From positions 4,099,501 through 4,163,500 of the forward strand of contig NC_045142.1 in NCBI RefSeq assembly GCF_008831285.2: 64,000 bases of DNA. The letters are read 5' to 3'. Shown piece after piece: positions 1 to 12,900 of this stretch. How positions within the stretch are numbered: the stretch's first letter is position 1; each line of letters starts with the position of its first letter. This DNA is from Nymphaea colorata. Lineage: Eukaryota; Streptophyta; Magnoliopsida; Nymphaeales; Nymphaeaceae. A model generated the notes under the pieces. The model had not been told where the DNA came from. It searched no databases and was given only the letters and a program-made list of their open reading frames with translations. A program made the position numbers and the translations under genes.

Positions 1-1414
1 ATAAAACCCCCACTTGCTCCCTAATGGAGTTTCTGAAAATTGCCGCTTTGCATCAGTGACCTGCAGAAGTACTTTGATGGATTTTATTAAAACTGCAGTT
101 AGTTGCTATTAACCACTCTTTTTTCCTTATCATACTAAAGGTCAGAAAGTTGAGGACATTATCCATTTCAGGCCAATCTCCTCCCCAGGAGTATAAAGGA
201 TTTTTTATAAGGTCCTAGCTGTCAGATCGAGGAGCATAATCTGCAACTGTACTTTTGCTGCGTGAATAATATGCCTTAAAGTAAGATGAACACAAGAAAA
301 TTCTGCTTGCCAGTTGCCACAGTAGCGAGGCAGTTATTTTCATGCTGAAAGTCAAAGAGGCATTTGGCGTTCACAAATGGCTGTTTTTATGATTTTGCAT
401 GCACTTATTTGGCTTTAAAGGTCATTTGTGGACTGCATTAACATGTAATCATAGAACATATGATGTCCCTTCACTTGAAAATCCGTCAAGCTGAATTTTT
501 TTCATGCAAAGGGAACTAGGGCAATGCTGTCTCTTGTTGCCATCTCTATTCAACTTGGTATCTGAGAATCATACTTTTATTTTTAAAAAATTATGTAGAA
601 TATGGGTCTGTATCAGCTTACCCTGCTGCAGTTCGTTGATTATTTGCATACCTTTGAAATTGCCATGAGGGAAAAATCTTGCGGCCTTAGCTTGTCACTT
701 ATGCATTCTGTAAATTTGGTACTATGTGCCCTTGGTGTTGTTTTGATATGTCATTCCTGGCTGGCTGGCCTCAAATAGGATGGGGAAAATGAGGAACATG
801 GTTTATTAATAATGTTTATTGGAAAGAAAAAGAGGAATGAATTCTGCAAGACGGTCCAAGAAGACAGGAAAATACCATTTGTCCGCATGTGTGGATCCAT
901 TTCATTTTTTAGTGCTAACTAGAGCTGCTCCGACATTAGTTGCCTCCCTTGCAACCTAACAAGGAATACTAAGCGTGATACCCAGTGCATGTGGACTAAA
1001 GATTTAGCAGTCCATATAACAATTTCGGTAATCACATTACATAACCCATAGTTGCTTTTAGAAGAGGATTTTGGTTGAGCCAAAACCAGAAAGAAGCAAA
1101 TGTAGATAGCAGTGATTGAGGGCCTGAGGCCTTTCACAGTGGCTCCCTGTGAGAGGGCAAGCTGTCAAGTACATCTGACTTAATAATTTTCTTGTCCTTC
1201 AGCACAGAAAATTTTATATTCGTCATCTTCACCTTGTTCAAAATATTGAAAACAAAATCAAGCATCCGTTTGTAGTATTTGGATATTTGCTACTTATTTC
1301 AGGTAAGGTGAGGTACGATCGCATCATTCACAATCGCCTGAATGAGCTTCTGTATTCATTTCTTCAACAAATCCTTTACTGATCTTTTGTGAATTTTCTG
1401 GTTATTCTTTGCAG
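1..1414. other. Probable intron or upstream part of the PPD gene; no gene recognised
   Basis: No reading frame here shows recognisable protein similarity. Short open frames on both strands lack codon structure and splice context. The stretch is most simply an intron of the PsbP-domain gene whose last exons follow. Confidence 0.4.
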
Positions 1415-2964
1415 CGGTCAATCGATGGGAAGAATTACTGGACATTTGAGTATGAAATTGCATCTTCAGGGTTTTCTCGTGCTTCTTTTGCAACCATCGC
1501 TATTGGCAACGGTATGCGTACACTTGATGCTTGCCACTCATCCTTTCCAATGGTTAGCCTTTTATACAAGCTTATTAACTTCCAAAACAAAGCAGAAAGA
1601 TTATCCCATGTGTTGGTGATGTTTATAGGCACTTCCACTTTATTGATATACAAGATAACATCGGATGGTGCGATATCCTATAGGATCAGCCATCAAAATT
1701 AAAGCACCAAACTGGATAGCTTCTTTCTGACTTGTGAATAAATGACCAGAGTACGATGTGATTGCTCTCTCTCTCTCTCTCTCGTCTCTTCTGTAGGCCA
1801 ACCTAACTTCTGCATTTTTACCTTCACACACATCCTCAGTTTATCTGCATTTATTCTTGTCCTTGGCATACGCATCTTGTCCTCAAAATGAATTTGCTTG
1901 CATCCCCACCAAACCTGCTTTTCCTTGCTGAACACTAGTATTGGCCTTCCTGAAGATGCTAAAATTGTGCTTTTGTTTTCAATCTTTAGCTTTCTAAGAA
2001 TTTGTAAATCCAAACTCTTAGCGTTTCTCATATCTGAAGTAAATTATCTTATTGATTATATAGGCATGGACAAACTCCTTAGATGTTGCATGAATTCTTT
2101 CCTTTTTTTTCCCTCCATGATGTACTTTGCAAGGCAAATCTACTGCCTACCTAGAATGTGGACACACACAGGCCATAGTTTTGAGGTATGTTTGTTTTGG
2201 TCTATGGACAAAATCAAGCATTTCACTTGCTCAAAGAATATGATCTTTCTGTGCAATTGCTGGTTAGTAGTCCATCCCATGTAAGAAAACGAGCTACATT
2301 GTCAACTTTTGTTACAAATAACTCTTTGTCAATCATCCCTTAATTATCTTTGCATACGATTTTCTCACAATTCACATGAACCAAGTAGAACATTAAAGGA
2401 GACAAACTGTCTATTGTTATTTATTAACGAGAAACTGAGAAGCTTGATTTGAACGCTGGTGTTTAATCTTGGTGGGCAGAGCAGAGAACATTGGATATGA
2501 TTGATCCAAAACATATATGCAATATCGGCCATTAATTCCAGAATCTCTAGCCCAAATAGATGGCTTTTCTTAAATTGTTCTCTATATCATTATAAGAATT
2601 TTCTAAACCATAATTAAACCTTTACATTATTGAAAGAAAAAATTCTATTGAATATCTGGAAATATCACTAACTTTCACCGTATCATGTCATCAGGAGGAT
2701 TTATATAACAATTAGACGAAATTGGTGAAATGGATGTGAAAATTTTTGTTATTATCTTTGCGGTTTATCGGCATCGTGCTCAAGCACAGCTCTGTATGCT
2801 TAACTACATCTAATGAGAATTACTCTTTTGGCGCTTGTTGCATGTTCTCTACCCTACCAGGAAAATGCTACACACTTATTGTCGGAGCAAATGAAAGACG
2901 GTGGAGAAAGCTGAAGGACAGGCTTAGAGTAGTCGCCGACTCTTTCAAGATATTTGACGTCTGA
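1415..2964 (+). CDS. PsbP-domain protein, last two exons (5' part not found)
   Basis: The two exons are 1415-1511 and 2861-2964 (stop TGA), joined across a 1349-nt GT-AG intron with a phase-1 junction (g|ga, Gly). The joined peptide starts at RSIDGKNYWTFEYE, passes through SFATIAIGNGKCYTLIVG and ANERRWRKLKDRL, and ends VVADSFKIFDV. The pattern 'DGK-Y-FEY, then ATIAIGNG-YTL--GANERRW, then VVDSFKIF' is the C-terminal half of the PsbP fold as found in plant PPD proteins, which are nuclear-encoded and imported to the thylakoid lumen. I recognise the family by sequence memory, not a search, and do not assign a PPD number. The first exon here opens in phase 0 after a TTCTTTGCAG acceptor, so more coding sequence must lie upstream. 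I read 1-1414 and saw no convincing partner, so the 5' exons are probably outside the window. A pseudogene cannot be excluded, but both exons are open and well conserved. Confidence 0.75.
1763..1783. repeat. (CT)n microsatellite
   Basis: About 10 CT units in the PPD gene intron. Confidence 0.8.
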
Positions 2965-3951
2965 GACCATTCAACTCCTGATTACGTGTTATGTAGTGGA
3001 CAAAGAGCTGGGTTGGCGTCTGCAATCAGATCATTGTCTTGCTGTATATCTTGTGGCTTCACACCTACCTGGATAAATGCAACCGCAAAGTAGCGGTTTT
3101 TTCTGCTTCTAACACCTCTCTCTTTTTCTCTCTCTCTCCAAACTCTCTCGCCAAATGACGGATACACATCCTCTCGATTCGATTCTTGGAGGGCATTATC
3201 CTAATGGCATTGAGAAGTGTTAATTGGGTTGACAATTACAGCTGGAAGCAATGTCGATGGGTCTTATCCTCTCTCTCTCCCCCACACAGGTGGATTTAAG
3301 TAAAAATTTCCAAAAGATTGTGGAATTTAACACCTAGAAAATTGCATCGCCCCGCCTGTCCAAGGGCTTCGTTTGAGGCAAGAAAAGATGCCATGAGAAC
3401 TGACTGGAGAATGAAAATTAAGAAAAACAAAGATCTAATGAATTATCAGCAAGATTACCCAATAGTAATTACAGCAACTCAAATTAAGAACACAGTTCCC
3501 GTGATTCTCTGGTCAACCATGCTTTGAGGGGCATATAAAATACAAAGCTCAGATGGAATACAAATTTCATTTCACAAGCTACAGATAAAGAATTTGATTA
3601 TCCCACTCTCTTTTGATTTATAACAAATACATTACGAGGAAAGTGCATTCATCCTTTGTACAGAGAATGCTGGTTTCCTCAGAAAGAATGCCTTCACACA
3701 CCGTCAAGCTCTCACAACCCACCACCACTCGTATCATAACGTACAAAAACCTGCTTCTAGCCTACAACAACAGCTACTCCTGAACTCAAATTCAATAATG
3801 TTACAAATCAATCAGGTCCCTTGAGTCACGTGCCTCCATAGCAAGTTCGTGATTACGGGCCCTGACCTGCCATGCTAGGAACTAGGAAGCACAAGTGATG
3901 GGATTCAAATTAAATCAGATGGCAATCGTGCTTCGGGTCATATAGCTTAGC
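2965..3951. other. Spacer between converging genes, including 3' UTRs
   Basis: The PPD gene (+) and the ABC transporter (-) converge here with stop codons 988 nt apart. The stretch should hold both 3' UTRs. There are short CT-rich runs near 3113-3140 and 3270-3285. No clear AATAAA was found for either strand and no gene is seen. Confidence 0.5.
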
Positions 3952-6900
3952 TTACAGTAAGCGTCGTTGGCGTAGACCTTTTCCAAAGTGTGGCTGCATT
4001 AACTGCACGTACAACCCATTCATTGCCACCAGTGCATCATGCGTCCCTTGTTCTACAATGCGGCCACCATTAAGAACCACAATATTGTCCACGTGTCTCA
4101 TCATCGCTGCCCTATGAGCAATTAGTATGGTTGTCTTGTTCCCCATGACCAGTGTATCTAAAGCTTCCTGCACCACTCTACTTGACTCAGATTCGATTGC
4201 AGAGCTTGCCTCATCCAGTAACAAGATGGGAGCATTTTTGAGAACTACCCTTGCAATTGCAATCCTCTGCTTCTGCCCAGGAGTCAAATCCACACCCCTC
4301 ATGCCCACATGGGTGTCATAACCATGTGGCAAGCTGCTAATGAAATGGTGGGCATTGGCTATCCGTGCCGCCTCTTTCATCTCTGCCTCTGTTGCATTAT
4401 GCCTTGCATATATGATGTTCTCTCGTATTGTGGTCGAAAAGATAATCGGCTCCTGCTGGATGAGGCCCAGATGGCTCCTTAACCATCTTAAGTTGAACAG
4501 CTTCAGATCTCTGCCGTCCAACAAAGCCTGCCCAGCAACAGGGTCATAGAATCTCTCTATAAGTGAGATAATTGTGCTCTTCCCCGAACCAGATACTCCT
4601 ACTATAGCCACAGTTTGTCCACAGTTAACCTTGAGACTGAAATTGCTGAGTACCAACACATCTGGGCGAGTTGGATAACAAAAATCCACGTTCTTCAGTT
4701 CAAGGCTTCCATATACATTCGGTGGTTTCAGGCCACTAGTATCGTCTGAATCAATCTTTGGTAAACGGTCAATAATTTCAAATACTGAAGTCAATGATTT
4801 CCGCCGCTTCAGTATGTATGGTGCAAGACCAAACGGCTCCACAAGAGCAAAAGTGGCAAAAGAAAACACCATGTATTCCTTCAGAGCTGTCACCAGGCCA
4901 ACGTGATGATGCTTGACAGAGACAGCTGCATACCATAGGAGCAGTGCATTACAAGCAAATAGCAAGAACTGTGACAACCCAAATCCAAAACCAATTGCCA
5001 TCCCATGAAAAAAACTCTGAGTAAATATTTGCCCAAGCTGGACCCTGTACAACTCCGTCACTTTATTGCCAGCACAGAATGCAACTACAGTGTAAATATT
5101 TCTGACGGCATCCTCAAGGACCAAGGATGCCTTCCTGTGCATCTCCTGAATGCCTCTAGAAAATCCAGCAAGCCACATTTTCTGCAGTTCCACATTACAA
5201 AACTTTAAGTTTTTGCACACAAGGAATGAACACCCAGTGCACGAAAATTCTAAAACAGAAGACGCCAAAAGAAAAAAAATGACAAAAAACACATGAAGCT
5301 TTTGCTTAATCCACGCCATTAAATAAAAAGCATGCTTTATCCCTCCCTCTGACACCTTTCTAACAGAAATTACAGCAAATTGAGAGGCATCCATCAATAG
5401 GATGTGAAGAAACATCTAAAGGCTGTCCAGTGGAGCATATCACTGCACAGTCAGGGATGACTTCTATATCAAACTTTATATTGAACAGCAGAAAATGTAC
5501 GACAAAAAGAAAATAAAGAAACCACTTCCATATATCAAACTTGAACAATGTTCTGCTCGCAACAATCCCCCTAGAAGTAGAAAAATCCTAGGAATTCGTT
5601 GAGAGTTGGAACAGATTCCCAGACGTGGTCGAACCATTAAGAAAAGAAACACATACGAACCTGTGCAATAGCAGAAAGAATAAGTACTGGTAAAGTTGCA
5701 AGTGCGACAAGTGCCACTCGCCACTGTAGCAACAGCCCAATAAGAAGTGCAACAATAACAGCTGAAGTGTCTTGGATAAATATAGAAAGACGGTTGCTGA
5801 AGGCTGCACGAACAAAAGTAGCATCATTTGCTAAGCGCATTGACAAGGTATCTGCACTGTTGTCTTCTTCATCAAACCAACCCACCTCGTTCCGCAACAT
5901 AGCTGAAGTAGCCAAGACAGACAAATTAAAAGTGCACTACAAAAATTTCAACATCATGTCTTAAGTATTCAAGTCATAACTAATGGAGGACATGTTTCTA
6001 TCAAGGTACCTGAGAACATCATCCTTCTAACCCGTTCTGTCATTTTTTCTCCCATTATTCCAAAGTAGAAATGCTGCAAAAAGTTTGCAACCACAGTAAC
6101 AATACCCATACAAGCTATAATCAAGCACCACTTATTTACTTCAAAATGAAAATGATGTCCAGACGCTTTGTAATAAGCTGACACTATCTGTGCAATAATA
6201 TACGCAAGAAGTGGATTAAATGAGCCAAATATGGCAGCTCCAATACTTCCAAGGAGTGCATAGAGCCACTCTGCAGAACTAAGCTTTGCTAGCCTCCAGA
6301 AAGAAGGTGGTTTCTGATGCTGAGAATCTCTGTTACCCCTATCTTTCAATGGGAACTCGTCAAATTGATAAAGAGGACGACTAAAAGTCTTTGAGTGTGA
6401 GCGCTCATTCTTAGGATCAGATGTCAAAAGTGGTGAAATGGGCGATTCTGGATCAGAATTAGTTGAAGTTTGCTGTTGTGCTGGATGTACATCAATTTTT
6501 GGTAATTCAGGCAATAACATCTCAAAGCTATCCTGCCTCTTTATTGAAGGTACTTTCTCTGGTGCATCTGAAGGCATCCCATTTTCAAGCATCTTTTCAG
6601 ATGGTGGACTATGCGCCTTCGGTGATTCCTGTGAGTTATAACTAGTGTCCAGTTGACGCGAGCCATGGACACTGTGTGCTCTTTGAAGAGAAACTGATCT
6701 CATCATCTTAGGAGACGAAGGTTCTTGGCAACTATGACTTGCTGAGGAGTCCTTTTCTATTTGGAAAGCAGCAGCTTCTTTATAAGTTTTTATTGGAATT
6801 CTGCCATGGAGAAAGAGCAACAACATAACACTTACATCAACGATATAGATTAGGATAATACAATACAATGTCATTTGACTCTAACGAGGATCCAGGCTTA

Positions 6901-9900
6901 GAGAGACACAGTAACAAGGAGAGTGGTGATGCAGATGTTCATTTATGCTATGGAAGAAAATTGTCAACAATGAAAAGTCTATGTCCATGATATAGACTAG
7001 GATAATACAATACAATTTCATTTGACTCTAAAGAGGATCCAGGCTTAGAGATGCAGTAACATGGAGAGTGGCGATGCAGATGCTAAATTGCGAATCTAGT
7101 CTTCCAGCTTTTCCCTTTTTTTTCTCTTTGAGACAGACCACATAACGTGCAGTCATTCTCTGCAACTTCCTGGATTCTTAAGGTTGTTCTTTAACCTTTA
7201 ATAGTTGTGTTGGAAAGGTAACAGAAATATAGATACAGTACAAATTTTTGCATAACTATGGTATTACCATTTTTGTTCCAAAAAATATTGACAGCCACAA
7301 CAGTTTCTTGAAATAAAAAAAGAAATACAATAAAGGAAAAATAAGTACTTAAATAATATTATAAGGGAAAGGATTGTCTGTTATCACAATATTCTTCAGA
7401 CATAATTGTTTGGACAACCATACAGGAATTGATGCCAAAGTCAGTTCATGCTAACTGCCAGAGCTAAAACCCAAACTATAACAGCTGCTCTTTACTCAAG
7501 TTAATAAAGCCATGCATATTGTCAAAAAGTCGTCGACTATCTCAGCAAATGAATCATCCTACAGGTTGCTGAGCCAAAGCTACTCTGCAAGATTATCATG
7601 AAGGACGGCCATATTTCCATGCTTTAACCCCAGAGTAGTACATAACATGGTGTATCATATGACACATCATGTAAAGTAATTATGAAGAAAAATTATGACA
7701 CCTGAAACTAGTCTCAAGGGAGTAACTATGCAGCAGAGGCATAACTCAGACATGCCCCATATCATACATTATGATATGATGCAGGATGCATCTCATCCTA
7801 CACCTACAAAGCTTAAAAAGCTAAAAAAGTGACATCTTTTTAATTTAAATACGAATTTCTTAAGGATAAATATTAAGTTTGTTATCAAAGAAATTCTTAG
7901 TTTCTTACACATTTAAATTAAAAATGGAATAAAATTTGGAGATGCTTTCATACAAGAACATTAGAACATTCAGCGGTTTCTTATGTCTGTTCATTTTTTT
8001 AGAAAAATAAGGCTTTATGACTATCAAATTGTTTCACGATTCCAAGAATTAAGTCATACACAATTAAAACTTAGTTACATTGTAACCCATTCAAGTACAG
8101 AAAGTAATTCAAGTGGTCAGTTTTAATTATTTCCAATGAAAGTGTGCATGTAGTAGGTAGCACATATTTCTGCTTTTTCTTATATTTACAATGATTTTTA
8201 ATTTCGTTAAATATTTGTTATGATATTTTAATACTAAAAATTAACTTTTGCAAGTTTTTTAATGTTTAAATACATAACCAACTTTAGGACCAACCAACAT
8301 GGGTTATGTAACGCATTTACAAATCAAGTTTAATTTCCTACATATTTACACATGTGAAGGCTCTCTCTAATTCAGTCACCTAGCAATCTAGGCAACCATA
8401 AACAGGATAAACACACACACAAGCGCACTTGAATTAAATTAAAGAGGAATTTGCATTCATGACACTAATTTTTCAGCATAATCCTGCATGTGCACATCAC
8501 ATTTCTGATCTCTTATGTTCCTAATTCAAGCCCCATTTTACTGATATCTGTTAATAAAGGCCTACCCAATGTTGTAAAAGGTATAGCGTAACGCGTATTG
8601 GTCGGGCCGACCTACACGCCGTATTCTAATGTATCGCAAGCGCAGGGTATCATATTGTAAAATTAATTTTTTTAATTTTAAAAATATTAAAAATCAGAAA
8701 AAAAATAGAGAAAAAATCATAAAACATCCAAAAAATAAACAAAAAAAACAGAGAAAACAGAGAAAACCAAAAATCCTTCTTTCTCCAAGCGTCCCACCGT
8801 TCCCACTACGAGAAAACTTCTTCACTGGCTAGTAGGCTCCCCCAAATCGATGAATCCTCAGTGATTTCTGATGAAAATGCGCAAAATCTTTCCCTCCCAC
8901 GCCTCTTGGAGTCTTTAGAAACAAGAGAAGAGAGAGACGAGTGTTTAAACTTCAAAACATAATGCAAAATGGGGCCGTCAGGCCCCTTTTTTGCATTTTT
9001 CTCCGTATGGTACGATACGGATTACGGGGGTGTATCGCCCATATCGTATGTTACGGCACCCATATCATACGATACAAGCGATATGCTTATGACACATGAG
9101 CGTATCGTGTATCATAAGTGTACCGTATAGGTTTTCTAAATCTATATGGTGTGTATCGTACGATAAGAATAACAATGGCCCTACCTTCGCTAGCAGCCTT
9201 TAACTTATAACGAGCTAAAATTAAATGTGCTTCCTTTTCTATAACAAATGAAGAGAACTTCTTAACTTAACAGAAGAATGTCGGAAAGTACAAAATTTCA
9301 CATGTTTGAAACTTTGAGGCCTTTTTGGCAGTTGCCAACAGAAAATGAGGCCCATATAAGGAAAATCGGGTGAGGTCTGTATTTGAAATCATGGCCAAAG
9401 CAGTGGGAATTTCTCTGACATAAAATAAAAATAACAACCACAACACTGAAAAAAGGGGACATCTAATACTAAACTGAAAAGCTGACCTCTTAGGAAGTTT
9501 GGCTGCTTCTTCACATTTCAGAAGCTCCGCATACAAGCCATCTGCAGCTAATAATTCATCATGTGTACCCATTTCCACAAGCTGTCCCTCTTCCATAACA
9601 GCAATATAGTCAGCATTTCGGATAAGACTAAGCCGCCGAGCTATAATGATCGTTGACCGGCCCAACATGAGAATATCCAGAGCCTCTTGAACTGCCCTCT
9701 CTGCCTCAAAGTCAAGCCCTCCAGTGACCTCATCAAGAAGCAGAATGCATGGGTTTGATAGAACTGCCCTAGCAACAGACAGCTTTATCTTTTGTTCTTC
9801 AGTCAACGTCAAGCCAGCCCTACCCACCTGAGTAGAAAAAAAAAATTCAACATATTTGCCAACGTAAAAACCTAGCAATGGTTTATTTACCTGAGTATCG

Positions 9901-12900
9901 TAGCCTCTGGGAAGTGAGCTGATAAAAGTATGTGCATGTGCAATCTTTGCAGCCTCTTCTATCTGATCATCAGTAACAGTTGACCGTCCATATGCAATAT
10001 TCTCCTTAATGCTTAAACTCAAAAGGGCAGGCTCCTGGGTAACCAGTCCAATCTGACTCCGCAACCACTCCAATTTGAGACTTTTGATGTTTTCTCCATC
10101 TAAAAGGACTTCCCCTAAAACAAACATAAAATAAAAGTTCAGAGGATTCTGGAAATAGGCTTATAATCTTTTAACATAACAAGATGGTGAATGGTGCTAC
10201 CTAAAGTAGGATCATAGAAGCGCTCCATTAGAGGGATGATACTGCTCTTCCCTGAGCCATTTCTGCCAACAAGAGCCACTGTTTTTTTTGCAGGGACAGT
10301 CAAATAAAATCCACTTAAGATAGGGATCTCTGGCCGAGAAAGGTAGCTAAAATAGACATTACGAAATTCAATGTTCCCCTGTACTGAATCTAAAGTACAT
10401 CCTTCCTGATCCACACTGGAAGTTGAACGACTTATCATCTCATAAAGTCTATATGCAGCAATTCTCCCCTGGTCGAACGAATAGAAGTTTGTTGCTGCTT
10501 GATTTAATCCACTGAAATATATCATCAAGAGAATGGATCAACGTACACGAAATAGACACACAGACCTTATAAAAACCATGTGGACAGGCAATACGGAAAG
10601 GAAGGCTATGCTTACAGGCCACTCAAGATCACGGCAAAAAGAGCAGTAATTATTTCACCTCCATTGGCTTTCTTATGTGAAATAAGATAACGACCAACCC
10701 AAAGTTCTAATGCACATGAGCATATGGCAAGGCCATAAGTAAAACCAAGTCCAAGGCCTTGGACAAGACTAATTAGTATTCCATATCTAAGCGTTGCTTG
10801 AAGTGAAGTTGCATAAGAATACTTTGCCAATGTCTCATTTGTGAATGCATATAAGGTCCTTATGTAAGCAACTGCCTGCACACATTAGCATGTCGAAATT
10901 AATCCATCAATGCACTGTGGCAGTGATCACAATATAACAGGAAACCACCTACATTAACAAATTACAAGAAATTTTTAAAACAGAATTATCAATAACCAGT
11001 TTAACAACAAATCAACCCTATCAATGCTGTTTATTCAAAGGTCACACGTATGTAGAGCCGCAAATAAAGTCCTCCATACTCGATAATAAGACATCAATAC
11101 ATGAGAAGATCATCTTTTCAAATACTCGATAATAAGACATCAATACATGAGAAGATCATCTTTTCAAATACTCGAAGTCCTCCAGTAATGTCTAGTTCTC
11201 TAACTTGCCTGTGGCTGTGAACTTACCTTAAAGTTTTAAATAAATAATAAAGATGAGACTTAGAAGGTACTTCATGTAAAATATCATGTTTACAATATCA
11301 ATGTGAATGTGAAATCATCCAGAGGAAACAAGGCGACTGTGTAGGGAAAGGAAGCAGCCCTTGTTCCACACTCTCATGCACTTGGGATTATCATTTACAT
11401 TTACAAGTAAACTAAGATTTTTCCAATTGACTGTTCTACATTCTTTTACTGGATAATATGTGCATAACATTATTTTCAGAAAGGTTTTCCTGAGTAGCTT
11501 CCATAGAAAATTTCAGACACTAAAATACTTAAAACAGGATACTAAAATAGAATAAAAAAATAAGTAATGAGATAGTATATCTTCAAGTATTTCCCTTGCA
11601 AAAATATAAAGAGATAAATTGAAAAAAAATACTTTTACATATATATCAGGAAAAAAAAGTTCAGAAGTACAAAGGACCTTTTCAAACAACTAAGAAACAT
11701 ATATCAAAATATTTCTGTTTTGGAAATAATTAGCCAATATCGTGGGTTGGCTTCAAAATGGTACTAGTATTATGGTATTTAAAGCATCCACTAAGACAGG
11801 ATTTTGGACAACTGTTTTGAAATGTTTTCTATTCCCAAAAGAAAAAGATTGTGAGAATGGTTCTCAAAGAAATAAAAGAAGTTTAAGTCCTCAATTCAAA
11901 CAATCCCCACAAGAGACATCAGTTTAAAATGCTATATACCGTGGAAGAGGTACTTCCACAATGCAACATCACATCACTAATAGTAATACCACTCACACCA
12001 GGAAAGCATGCCCAGATAGACTTGAAATGTCCCTTTCTTCATAGCTCCCAGAAACCTCTGTAGAATAACTGTTCATTACTGTTTATAACTATAAATGCTT
12101 TCTATCAAAACGACATGAGCATGTACCACTTAAAAAAGAGTACTTGAAGAGATTCCTATACACAAGTACATGTCAACACATAAAATATGGCAAATACAAT
12201 GTGCAACACCTGAGCTGATATGTCCAGCCGTGGTAAAAAACCAACCAAAAAAATGTAAATTAGAAGACCAGGAAACTATGTCACAGTGGTACGTGGGATA
12301 TGCAGTGGTACGTTTGGATCAATTCCAGGTCGGAACTGATCCAAATCATATTTTTTCAATTTTTCTTACATTTTAATTTTTGTTAATTTATTTTATGCTT
12401 TATGAGATTATTCGTAGAAATTATGAAAGAAACTATCAAAATTTGTCTTAATAATGTGTTATATATATATACATACACACTTTTGTGTGTCATACCCCCA
12501 TACCAAGATTTTCTAAAATTGTTGTATCCATACCCGTACCTATGTGACATAGCCAGAAAAGGATTCTCAATTTTGCAGTAAAACACAAAAGAAGTGAGTG
12601 ATGCGTTGATTCAAGAGGCAAGTTATAGAAGTGCAATCAATGCAAAGACATGAGTAACCTGCTCAGCAATACTGGCAGCTTCAGCATATGCATCTTGAAT
12701 ATTTTCAGCAAGCCTATGCAAAAATATATTTGATATTCCTCCCGCTGCAACAATGAGGGGGCCAGTTGCTAGAGTAAGAAGTGCAATTTGCCAGCTGTTA
12801 ACTAAGCCAATCACAAGACCGCCAACAAAAGTTGCCATGTTGTGGATATAGTTACCAACCTGTAACAGAATATCATTATCAGAAAGAAAACAAACTGAGG

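Larger units (their letters stand above)
6801..9486. other. ABCB20: Intron 8 of the ABC transporter, repeat-bearing
   Basis: A 2686-nt AT-rich intron on the minus-strand gene. It holds a duplicated block of about 97 bp near its 3' splice site and a hAT-like insertion of about 611 bp near its 5' end, both listed separately. No coding sequence was seen. Confidence 0.8.
10876..12658. other. ABCB20: Intron 4 of the ABC transporter
   Basis: A 1783-nt intron. It contains a 46-bp tandem duplication (11077-11175) and a small TIR element (12276-12552). Open frames here, for example around 11742-11927, have no family resemblance. Confidence 0.8.

Noticed and set aside
1699-2284. Several open frames between the two PPD exons
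   Set aside because: They lie in the intron, partly over a CT microsatellite, and have no similarity to PsbP proteins.
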